A stretch of DNA of 64,000 bases from FACHB-T130 sp042747725 (GTDB lineage: Bacteria > Cyanobacteriota > Cyanobacteriia > Cyanobacteriales > FACHB-T130). A program made the position numbers and the translations under genes. Of the stretch, positions 57,180 through 64,000 are shown in pieces. Location: contig NZ_JBHZGO010000023.1 of NCBI RefSeq assembly GCF_042747725.1, forward strand, positions 1 through 64,000, written 5' to 3'. Below the pieces are notes generated by a model, which saw only the letters and a list, made by a program, of their open reading frames with translations, had not been told where the DNA came from and did not search any database. The first letter of the stretch is position 1, and every line of letters starts with the position of its first letter.

Positions 57180-57917
57180 ATGCAAGCCCGAAAACACTAT
57201 TCACGCGCCCCGATCACCGAAGCGGTGATAGACCTACGGGTTCAACTTCCTGAAGAAGTTAAACTCGACACATTGGCGCAAGTGTACCTTACCATCCAGA
57301 CTGACTACCCAATCCGTGAGGATATGTTTGTTGTAGAGGGGCTAATGATAGCTGGTGCTAGTGTTGGGGCTACAGCCAGTCAAACCCAAATAGGCTATAG
57401 ATTCTCCAGTAGTAATCAAAAACAGATTTTTCAGGCACGTCTGGATGGCTTCAGCTTCAGCCAGCTTGCTCCCTACGACTCTTGGGAGACATTCCGAGAA
57501 CAAGCACATCGGCTTTGGAGTATTTATCGGTCACTGACGAACCCAAAGGCGATCGCCCGGATAGCAGTTCGGTACATTAATCGACTAGATATCCCTCTTC
57601 CACTGAATGATTTTAAGGATTACCTACGGACGGTGCCTGAAGTCTCGCCCGACTTGCCGCAAGGGCTAAGTGGCTACTTCATGCAATTACAAATTCCCCA
57701 GCACGATCTAGAAGCAATGCTTGTTCTCAATCAAGCGATAGTTCCTCCACCAGCCCCTGATGTGGTGTCTGTACTCTTGGATATTGACGTATTTCGAGAA
57801 CGGGACATACCCAACGATCAAGTAGGACTTTGGAATTATCTGGAACAACTGCACATCCGGACAGATCAGGTCTTTGAAGCTTGCATCACAGATCGCACAA
57901 GGGAGTTGATCAACTAA
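57180..57917 (+). CDS. TIGR04255-family protein
   Basis: 245 residues. The opening HYSRAPITEAVIDLRVQLPE and the block FREQAHRLWSIYRSLTNPKA with IARIAVRYINRLDIP, and the late VLLDIDVFRERD, match the sporadically distributed TIGR04255 family. Members have no established function. It is the first of three genes with four-base or shorter overlaps, so all three should be translated together. Confidence 0.82.
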   Translation: MQARKHYSRAPITEAVIDLRVQLPEEVKLDTLAQVYLTIQTDYPIREDMFVVEGLMIAGASVGATASQTQIGYRFSSSNQKQIFQARLDGFSFSQLAPYDSWETFREQAHRLWSIYRSLTNPKAIARIAVRYINRLDIPLPLNDFKDYLRTVPEVSPDLPQGLSGYFMQLQIPQHDLEAMLVLNQAIVPPPAPDVVSVLLDIDVFRERDIPNDQVGLWNYLEQLHIRTDQVFEACITDRTRELIN

Positions 57918-58210
57918 TGGCTACAGTTTCCCCCCTACGTCCTAACGAAATTACAACCCCGCCCAAATTACTGGTGCGAGAATCAAAAGTTACATCTCAG
58001 CTGCAAAGCCCTGAGGGGCGAAAAATTGCACAGGTAACTGAAAACATTTTGCTAGATTTGACAGCTATTCAGGAATTCTTAGAGTCTCTGGAAAATATTA
58101 GAGAAATCAATTACAATCTAGTGCCACCAAAGCGCTCGGAGCGTGTGCATATGCGTGCCCAGTTCAAAGGGCGTGGAAAACCTCTGCCGTACCCACTAGA
58201 CGAAGAATGA
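57917..58210 (+). CDS. Small protein of the TIGR04255 cassette
   Basis: 97 residues from ATG 57917, whose A is the last base of the upstream TAA (TAATG). The middle is helical (EGRKIAQVTENILLDLTAIQ); the end is basic then acidic (RSERVHMRAQFKGRGKPLPY). No family recognised. Size and position suit a small partner of the first protein. Confidence 0.75.
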   Translation: MATVSPLRPNEITTPPKLLVRESKVTSQLQSPEGRKIAQVTENILLDLTAIQEFLESLENIREINYNLVPPKRSERVHMRAQFKGRGKPLPYPLDEE

Positions 58211-58746
58211 CGATAGAGCCTTTCTGGGTGCAGGTAAATGAGCCAACCCTCAGGCAGGGTGACTACCTGCCTGGATGTCTTGTGCCTGTACCAGTGTTTG
58301 ATCCAACCACTTTTGGCAAAAACGACCAAATACAAGACATAGAGGTAGAAATAAACGAATTTGATTTGATAATTTTGAATCAAAGCTGTGACTTGGAAAA
58401 CAAAAAGGTGCGTTTAGTGGCGCTGAGTCCAATTTTCTCTTTATCACAGTTTGAGGAAGCTAACCCAGATTTTGCAAAAAAGGGTAAATGGAATGAGGTA
58501 TTGAAAGGTAGAGTTGAAGGATTGCATTTGCTAGCATCGCCAACAAATCCAGCCAATAATCGAGAAGCACTCGTTGTAGATTTTCGAGAAATATATAGCT
58601 TGCCCTATGACTATCTTGTGAAATATGCGACTGAGTTCAGCTTGCGTTGGCGATTAAAGTCACCATTTTTAGAACACTTTTCACAAGCCTTCGCGCGGTT
58701 GTTTATGCGGGTGGGCTTACCATCTGCAATTCCACCCTTTAAATAA
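58207..58746 (+). CDS. Third protein of the TIGR04255 cassette
   Basis: 179 residues; its ATGA overlaps the previous stop. The core VEINEFDLIILNQSCDLENK with VRLVALSPIFSL is distinctive: a hydrophobic strand ending in SCDL, then a second strand, as in a family often annotated only as hypothetical. The rest has LHLLASPTNPANNREALVVD and a C-terminal helix rich in aromatic residues (FSLRWRLKSPFLEHFSQAFA). Function unknown. Confidence 0.75.
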   Translation: MTIEPFWVQVNEPTLRQGDYLPGCLVPVPVFDPTTFGKNDQIQDIEVEINEFDLIILNQSCDLENKKVRLVALSPIFSLSQFEEANPDFAKKGKWNEVLKGRVEGLHLLASPTNPANNREALVVDFREIYSLPYDYLVKYATEFSLRWRLKSPFLEHFSQAFARLFMRVGLPSAIPPFK

Positions 58747-58870
58747 GTGAACTACGTACAATCCAACTGTTTTGTGAAAGTATCGATTGTGACAGTTCAA
58801 AGGACGGATTGTGGGTAGTATAGCTACAACAAGAGGTTTTATGAGATGCAATATTGCGCCTCTCAAACGC

Positions 58871-59698
58871 TCAATTTTCTTCTAAATTCATCGCCGCTAG
58901 AAAAGCTTGCTGACTGACTGTTTGATAAACGGTGTCTAAATATTGCATCACCGCTTGACTAGAATCGGATGCTAGAGGAATTGACCCCAGTACATTTAAT
59001 ACGGTGTCGCCGGTAGGTGCAATTACCACCAGTGAAGAATCTAACGGTTCGTCGTATTGCCAGAATTGCTCAATTTTGAGTGGGGTTACTGGTAGGGATG
59101 AAGTACCCTCGCCCGATGGCTGGGATGTCTCAGCCATCGAAGTTTCTGTCTCAGAATTTTGTTCGCTACCGCGTCTTAGTTTGCGTAAGGTATCGAGGAT
59201 TTGTTCTTTAGTGCGTCCCCGCAACTGGAAGATTACGAAAGGATCTTCACTGAAGCGATCGCCTAACTGATAATAAACTGCACCAATATGTTTGCAGGGA
59301 ATTTCCTTGTCCGGACAGCTACACCGTGCCTGGATATCGGACAGGGTAAAGGGAAATATGCTCAAACCATTGGCGGTAAACACTTCTTGAATGTTTAGCG
59401 GCATTTCTCCTGCCAATAATTGGGCAGAAAAAATCGCCCGTTGAGACATGGTTTCAATCACATAATCCCACTGTTCATCCGTAAAAGGGTCTAGCGATAG
59501 GGAAACTTGATAGGGTTCTGGTGCCGTACCTTGCACTTTCGCTAACACCTTTGACCCTTGAAAGTCAATGCTGAGAACATTTCCCTGCATTGCATAATTT
59601 CGTGCCCTTTCCAATCGCTTTTTGAACCGGGATTTCTCTAATAGATCAATCCATTCTTGTACCCACCATTCGCGGCTTTGAATTTCGTAATTATTCAT
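58871..59698 (-). CDS. SWIM zinc-finger protein
   Basis: 275 residues. The SWIM motif is ARCSCPDKEIPCKHIGAVYY (CxCx...CxH, near residue 130). It is preceded by a region typical of SNF2-associated SWIM proteins (RNYAMQGNVLSIDFQGSKVL, FTDEQWDYVIETMSQRAIFS) and followed by FVIFQLRGRTKEQILDTLRK. It lies 92 bases downstream of the SNF2 gene on the same strand, the usual pairing in bacteria, so the two probably work together on nucleic acid. Confidence 0.92.
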   Translation of the reverse strand: MNNYEIQSREWWVQEWIDLLEKSRFKKRLERARNYAMQGNVLSIDFQGSKVLAKVQGTAPEPYQVSLSLDPFTDEQWDYVIETMSQRAIFSAQLLAGEMPLNIQEVFTANGLSIFPFTLSDIQARCSCPDKEIPCKHIGAVYYQLGDRFSEDPFVIFQLRGRTKEQILDTLRKLRRGSEQNSETETSMAETSQPSGEGTSSLPVTPLKIEQFWQYDEPLDSSLVVIAPTGDTVLNVLGSIPLASDSSQAVMQYLDTVYQTVSQQAFLAAMNLEEN

Positions 59699-59790
59699 TT
59701 TTTATCCTAATCCCATCTTGCATTATTATCCCTTTTATCATTTCCAGGTTCAGCCTTACAGTCTTAAACCCATGAACCATAAACAGTTTG

Positions 59791-62700
59791 TTATTCATCA
59801 TCAATTACAGCAGTACGATCCAACAATAATAAATTGCGGAGTTGGTCAGTATTCAGTTCCGTAATCCACTGTTCACCAGCGCCCACCACTTGTTCTGCCA
59901 ATGCTTTCTTACTTTCAATCATTTCATTAATTCTTTCTTCCAAAGTGCCAGTGCAGGTAAATTTATGTACCTGCACATTCCGAGTTTGACCAATCCGAAA
60001 TACCCGATCGGTTGCCTGATTTTCGACTGCTGGGTTCCACCAACGGTCGAAATGAAAGACATGATTTGCCCGTGTTAAATTGAGTCCAGTGCCACCTGCT
60101 TTTAAAGAAAGAATAAAGATTCTCGGACCTTCAGGATCGTTCTGAAATTGGTCGATCATTTCCTCTCTTTGTTGTTTGCGAGTACCTCCATACAAGAACA
60201 AAGTTTCCCAACCTAGATGTTTCTCTAAATAAGGTTGGAGAAGTTTTCCCCACTCGGCAAATTGAGTAAAAATCAAAGCGCGATAGCCTTCTAATAAAGC
60301 TTCCTCCAACATCTCTTCTAAACGCTGAAGTTTACCAGATCGACGCTGTGCTACCAGTTCTTTTTCCTTTAAAAATTGGGCAGGATGGTTGCATATCTGC
60401 TTTAATTTTATCAACAAAGCTAAAATGATTCCCTTGCGTTGCACACCTTCGCTGTTGTCAATTTCAACCAGCGATTCTTCCACCAATTTTTGATAGAGTG
60501 CAGCTTGTTCGGCAGAGAGTCCGCAGAATACAGTCATTTCTTGCTTTTCTGGCAAATCTTGAATGATATTGCGATCGCTTTTCAGTCGTCGCAGGATAAA
60601 AGGACTAACAAGCGATCGCAATGTCTGCAACGAAGCCATATCTCCATATTTTTCAATCGGCAAAGCAAACCGGCGTTGAAAGAAATCCCGCGTTCCCAAA
60701 TACCCCGGATTCAGGAAATCTAAAATTGACCACAGTTCTGCCAAGCGATTTTCCACCGGAGTTCCTGTTAGCGCAATCCGAAAACCTGCTTTTAACTGAC
60801 GCACTGCTTGCGATTGCTTCGCCTGTGGATTCTTAATATTTTGAGCTTCATCCAGCACCACACCCCGCCAAGAAACACTCTGAAGGTCTTTGGCATCTCG
60901 AAATGCCAGTGAATAACTGGTAATCACCAAATCTTTGCCCTTAACAGCTTTCTCCAACGCTTTCCCTTTCGGTCGTTTATCTCCGTGATGGACGACCACT
61001 TTCAGCGTGGGGCCAAACTTCTTAACTTCCCGTTCCCAGTTACCCAAAACTGAAGTTGGGCAAACTAATAGCGTCGGTGCCTCTAATTTCTCTTCTTCTT
61101 GCAAATTTAGCAGAAAGGCAATACACTGGATAGTTTTTCCCAGACCCATATCGTCTGCGAGACAGGCTCCCAAACCCCAGCGTTCGAGGAAAGAGAGCCA
61201 GCCGACGCCCCGCGCTTGATAAGGTCGCAACTGCCCCTGGAAATTGGCAGGAGGCGCGATCGCTTCCACCGCCTGATTATTAGTTAAAGTCGTTAGCAAC
61301 TGCTGAAGTGGCCCTGCTGCCTCAAAGCTAACCACCGGAAGTTTTTCAATCACCTTGGTATCGCCGGTACTCAGCCGCAGAGCATCTTCTAAGGAGAGAG
61401 CCATCTGGTCTTTGGGCGTTGCCAGCAGCAACTGAGCGGCTTTAACATCGGAGGGTTGCAGGGCTATCCACTCCCCATTTACTTGCACCAGCGGACTTTG
61501 CAGGGCGATCAGGCGGTCAAATTCTTGTTTAGAAATCGTGCGATCGCCAATCGCTAATTCCCACTCGAAAGACAGCCAGCTTTGCAATCCCGATTGACCT
61601 CTGCCCGGTGTGGTGCTGGAGCGAATTTTCAGCCCCAAGTGCCTATTTTCTCCCTCCGCAGGCATCAGACTGGACGGCATCACGACTCCCAATCCACTGT
61701 CTTTTAGTCGCCATGCACCCGCCTTGATAAATTCGTACACCTGCACGGGTGTCAAGCGACAAAACTGCGGGCGACGGTCATGCAAGCTGGATTCAATGGG
61801 AGGATAAAGTCGGGCAGCCAAACCTAAGCCACTCAGAAAAGTCTCCTGATGATGCTCAATCGTGCGCCCTTTGAAGACCAAACGCTCTAAGGGATGGTTC
61901 CAGATAGTTTCTGCATCTACCAAAAATTCTGGGTCGCCCGTTGCCTGGAGAGAGTATTCTAAACTCCAATTCTCATCGCCTGATGCGGGTGGTTGGAGAA
62001 GGAAACAGGTGCGAAATCGGTTTTGTTGGTATTGGCTGGTTCTCAACTCCCCGCTAGCGAACACTGCGGCGACTAAATGATCTTGCACTGGCGATGTCCA
62101 AGTCTGAAGTGCCACTTCCAAGCGTCCGATTGCCGTCGGTTCTGCCTTCAGGGTATTTGATGCGGTCGAAAGGGCTTGCAGCCACTCCCGAACTATCGGT
62201 TCTACTGCTGGTAAGGGAGAATTACCAACACCCGAACGCACTTGCGCGTCTATCACACTGCCTAAGAATCCCAAAAGTAATTCCTTTGGTGCGTCTGGTG
62301 TCAGTTGTTCGTTAGGTTTTTCTTTACTACTGACCTCTGAGTGTTGATAGGTGCGGCAAGCAGAGGGCATTAGCTGGGTAAACTTTTCCAAACGCGCTTG
62401 ATCTAACGCACTATCGAGTAGGGGTTGCCAACCGGCGACAACTGTACCATCCAACTGCCGATGCAGGGTTGGTAAAAACTTACATCGCACCAGAAGATCC
62501 AAAATCCATCGGCTAACCTGTGCCCAATAGCGTAAATCTCCCCCTACATAAGCATCAGACGCTTTAAAAGAGCCAAGGGGTAGCGCTTGCAAAAATTGTA
62601 TTGCTTCCAGAGGATGGAGACACAGCCCTTCAACTTGCCAGAGGTGTAAGGATAAGGTTGAAGCATCCGCACCTTCTGAAAGCATTTTGGTAGACAGCAC

Positions 62701-62985
62701 CGGGTAAATTGGCTCGCCTGTTTCTAAAGTTTGACTGGGCAGAGCGATCGCTTTCTTGTGCCATTTCTCGTTAGCGCGACTTCTCGAAAGGCGGCTCGAT
62801 TCTCCAAAGATACTACGCGATCGCAAAAAAGCGATTAATTCTGCCTGCGTCATCGCCATCGGATGGGATGCCGCCGTATCGGTTTGAGAAGACATCGCTG
62901 GCGTCATGGGTCGCCAAATTTCTCCCCAAACAAATAGATAACCACCCTGAGGTTGAACGAGCCAACTACCGTGTAAAATTGCCAT
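59791..62985 (-). CDS. SNF2-family DEAD/DEAH helicase
   Basis: 1064 residues. An N-terminal SNF2-associated region (1-570) precedes the helicase. ATP-binding motif LADDMGLGKTIQCIAFLLNL near 613, DEAQNIKNPQAKQ (Walker B) near 710, LTGTPVENRLAELWSIL, and the C-terminal helicase block LSLKAGGTGLNLTRANHVFH with DRWWNPAVENQATDRVFRIG near 957-995. It is a double-stranded DNA translocase or remodeller of the bacterial HepA/RapA-related SNF2 group. It sits upstream of its SWIM-domain partner. Confidence 0.96.
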   Translation of the reverse strand: MAILHGSWLVQPQGGYLFVWGEIWRPMTPAMSSQTDTAASHPMAMTQAELIAFLRSRSIFGESSRLSRSRANEKWHKKAIALPSQTLETGEPIYPVLSTKMLSEGADASTLSLHLWQVEGLCLHPLEAIQFLQALPLGSFKASDAYVGGDLRYWAQVSRWILDLLVRCKFLPTLHRQLDGTVVAGWQPLLDSALDQARLEKFTQLMPSACRTYQHSEVSSKEKPNEQLTPDAPKELLLGFLGSVIDAQVRSGVGNSPLPAVEPIVREWLQALSTASNTLKAEPTAIGRLEVALQTWTSPVQDHLVAAVFASGELRTSQYQQNRFRTCFLLQPPASGDENWSLEYSLQATGDPEFLVDAETIWNHPLERLVFKGRTIEHHQETFLSGLGLAARLYPPIESSLHDRRPQFCRLTPVQVYEFIKAGAWRLKDSGLGVVMPSSLMPAEGENRHLGLKIRSSTTPGRGQSGLQSWLSFEWELAIGDRTISKQEFDRLIALQSPLVQVNGEWIALQPSDVKAAQLLLATPKDQMALSLEDALRLSTGDTKVIEKLPVVSFEAAGPLQQLLTTLTNNQAVEAIAPPANFQGQLRPYQARGVGWLSFLERWGLGACLADDMGLGKTIQCIAFLLNLQEEEKLEAPTLLVCPTSVLGNWEREVKKFGPTLKVVVHHGDKRPKGKALEKAVKGKDLVITSYSLAFRDAKDLQSVSWRGVVLDEAQNIKNPQAKQSQAVRQLKAGFRIALTGTPVENRLAELWSILDFLNPGYLGTRDFFQRRFALPIEKYGDMASLQTLRSLVSPFILRRLKSDRNIIQDLPEKQEMTVFCGLSAEQAALYQKLVEESLVEIDNSEGVQRKGIILALLIKLKQICNHPAQFLKEKELVAQRRSGKLQRLEEMLEEALLEGYRALIFTQFAEWGKLLQPYLEKHLGWETLFLYGGTRKQQREEMIDQFQNDPEGPRIFILSLKAGGTGLNLTRANHVFHFDRWWNPAVENQATDRVFRIGQTRNVQVHKFTCTGTLEERINEMIESKKALAEQVVGAGEQWITELNTDQLRNLLLLDRTAVIDDE

Positions 62986-63121
62986 ATTTAGAAGCTTTTT
63001 TTGGGAAAATTAACTCAATTTATTAAGGTTTATTAAATCAAAAATTAGCTATTAGATAATCCGATCTTTTTCTTTCTCCAGCTAAATTACAAGCATCAAT
63101 TATTACAAATTTTACTAACAA

Positions 63122-63667
63122 ATGAAAATTAATCTGTCTTTTTTAACTACCTTGCAAAATGAGACTAAAGTCGAACTAGACCGGATGTTTCCTCAGGAGC
63201 AAGATGCAGTCAGAGAGTTACTGAATCAGATTATTATTGAGGGTCAAACTTATCCCCAAAATCAACCTCTATCCAAAGTAGAATTTGCTGACTACAGGAT
63301 GAGCCACGATGCTTTTGTTGTCACTTACAACCACACTAAATCCACCAACGCCGATGAAAATCTTGGGATTTTTCTATCTCAAACCCAACTTTCCCGGATG
63401 GTGCAGCCACATCTGCAATGCTGGATTTATTGTACAACCTGCTTGAGCGGGGTCAAGGCATGGGTTAGGTTGATGGGAGCAATGCTAGAAATTGCTCCCA
63501 TTAAGGGTTACACGGCGGTGATGTTCAATTTTGTATTTGCAACTAACACGCCCTCTATCCGATTGTGGCAATCTTTGGGATTTGAGACAATCGGGCGGAT
63601 TCCGAGTCCTGGACATTTATCTGATGGACGGGGTAGTAGACGCCCTTTCGGATGTACCGCTCTTTGA
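63122..63667 (+). pseudogene. Decayed GNAT acetyltransferase gene
   Basis: The frame starts normally and the C-terminal YTAVMFNFVFATNTPSIRLW then QSLGFETIGRIPSP is a clear GNAT segment. The middle is shifted: another frame reads YLKPNFPGWCSHICNAGFIV then a stop, exactly the expected GNAT strand, and a third frame has RGQGMG, the acetyl-CoA-binding loop, followed by a stop. The end is shifted again (a different frame reads DGVVDALSDVPLFE). At least three frameshifts are needed to restore the protein, so it is a pseudogene unless sequencing errors are the cause. Confidence 0.75.
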
Positions 63668-63822
63668 GTTAATTCATCAGTAGTCATCGTCGCTCCCCTG
63701 CGCCCTTGCTCCCCTGTCCCTCCTCGTCTCCTGAGTGCCGTCATCTACCTAAAGGCACCACCAGTACCTAAGTGCTACGATTGCGAAAGATAAAGAAAAA
63801 TGATAGAAGGACAAAGTACCAC

Positions 63823-64000
63823 ATGGTAGAGCTAGACAAGTCAATATCCTTTGATGGACGGGATATTCGACTGAAGGTGGGTTTGCTTGCCCCTCAAGCT
63901 GGGGGTTCAGTTTTAATTCAGTCAGGAGACACCGCAGTTTTAGTCACGGCGACTCGCTCCGGAGGTCGAGAAGGCATTGATTTCCTGCCGTTAATGGTAG
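63823..64000 (+). CDS. pnp: Polynucleotide phosphorylase (N-terminal part)
   Basis: The frame runs off the window. MVELDKSISFDGRDIRLKVG, then LIQSGDTAVLVTATRSGG and REGIDFLPLMV, is the first RNase PH-like core of PNPase, which degrades RNA 3' to 5' with phosphate. AGAAGGA lies about 10 bases before the ATG. Confidence 0.93.
   Translation, partial: MVELDKSISFDGRDIRLKVGLLAPQAGGSVLIQSGDTAVLVTATRSGGREGIDFLPLMV

Overview
The window is chromosomal DNA from a phycobilisome-containing cyanobacterium. The main evidence is a complete phycocyanin operon (cpcB-A-C-D-E-F-G1-G2-G3, minus strand, about 29.0 to 22.2 kb). Supporting evidence is the very frequent GCGATCGC-type (HIP1-like) octamers and many cyanobacteria-restricted families: DUF1830, DUF4079, DUF4359, the photosystem II S4-domain protein, a PCP_red domain, a GUN4-fused kinase and four-ACT aspartokinase. 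Three cpcG copies, heptameric tandem repeats (STRRs) and many Uma2/DUF29 genes suit a filamentous, large-genome lineage. The genus cannot be fixed from this sequence.

Layout. 0-6.5 kb: pentapeptide-repeat protein, a DICT/degenerate HD-GYP protein, a B12-binding-type radical SAM enzyme and small cyanobacterial proteins. 6.8-18.3 kb: a signalling block with a PhnD-like binding lipoprotein next to a membrane histidine kinase, an AI-2E-type permease, and a 1583-residue hybrid kinase divergent from a REC-HPt-REC-GGDEF regulator. 18.8-22 kb: a KOW-domain protein with a probable frameshifted tail, a NADAR protein and a Uma2 nuclease. 22.2-30.4 kb: the phycocyanin operon, with hairpins after cpcA, between cpcC and cpcD and between cpcE and cpcF, and broken rod-linker fragments upstream of cpcB. 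30.6-37.5 kb: rluD, DUF29, murG, an exported NTF2-like protein, an SDR and a type II NADH dehydrogenase. 38-40.3 kb: an accessory patch (Uma2, DUF29, a VapBC-like pair, a Uma2 remnant). 40.5-55.2 kb: lysC, a holin-like membrane protein, exbD/exbB, tRNA-His, a kinase-GUN4 fusion, manganese catalase, sirB-cobA (siroheme branch), prmA, serA and a PSII S4-domain gene. 55.5-64 kb: a coiled-coil membrane protein, a single-domain PCP_red protein, a three-gene translationally coupled cassette containing a TIGR04255-type protein, a SWIM plus SNF2 helicase pair, a decayed GNAT gene and the start of pnp.

The strongest unexplained signal is repeat biology. Six copies of a 91-95 bp element have 14-bp terminal inverted repeats; four copies have exact 5-bp flanking duplications, one has a 6-bp match and one is ambiguous. 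This is a miniature transposon family with no transposase in the window. One copy lies inside the dead rod-linker fragments. Two further palindromic repeat families are present. Separately, intergenic-type short tandem repeats or small palindromes appear to have entered at least five genes in frame, always at interdomain or loop positions. Family assignments are from recognition of motifs by eye; no database search was run.
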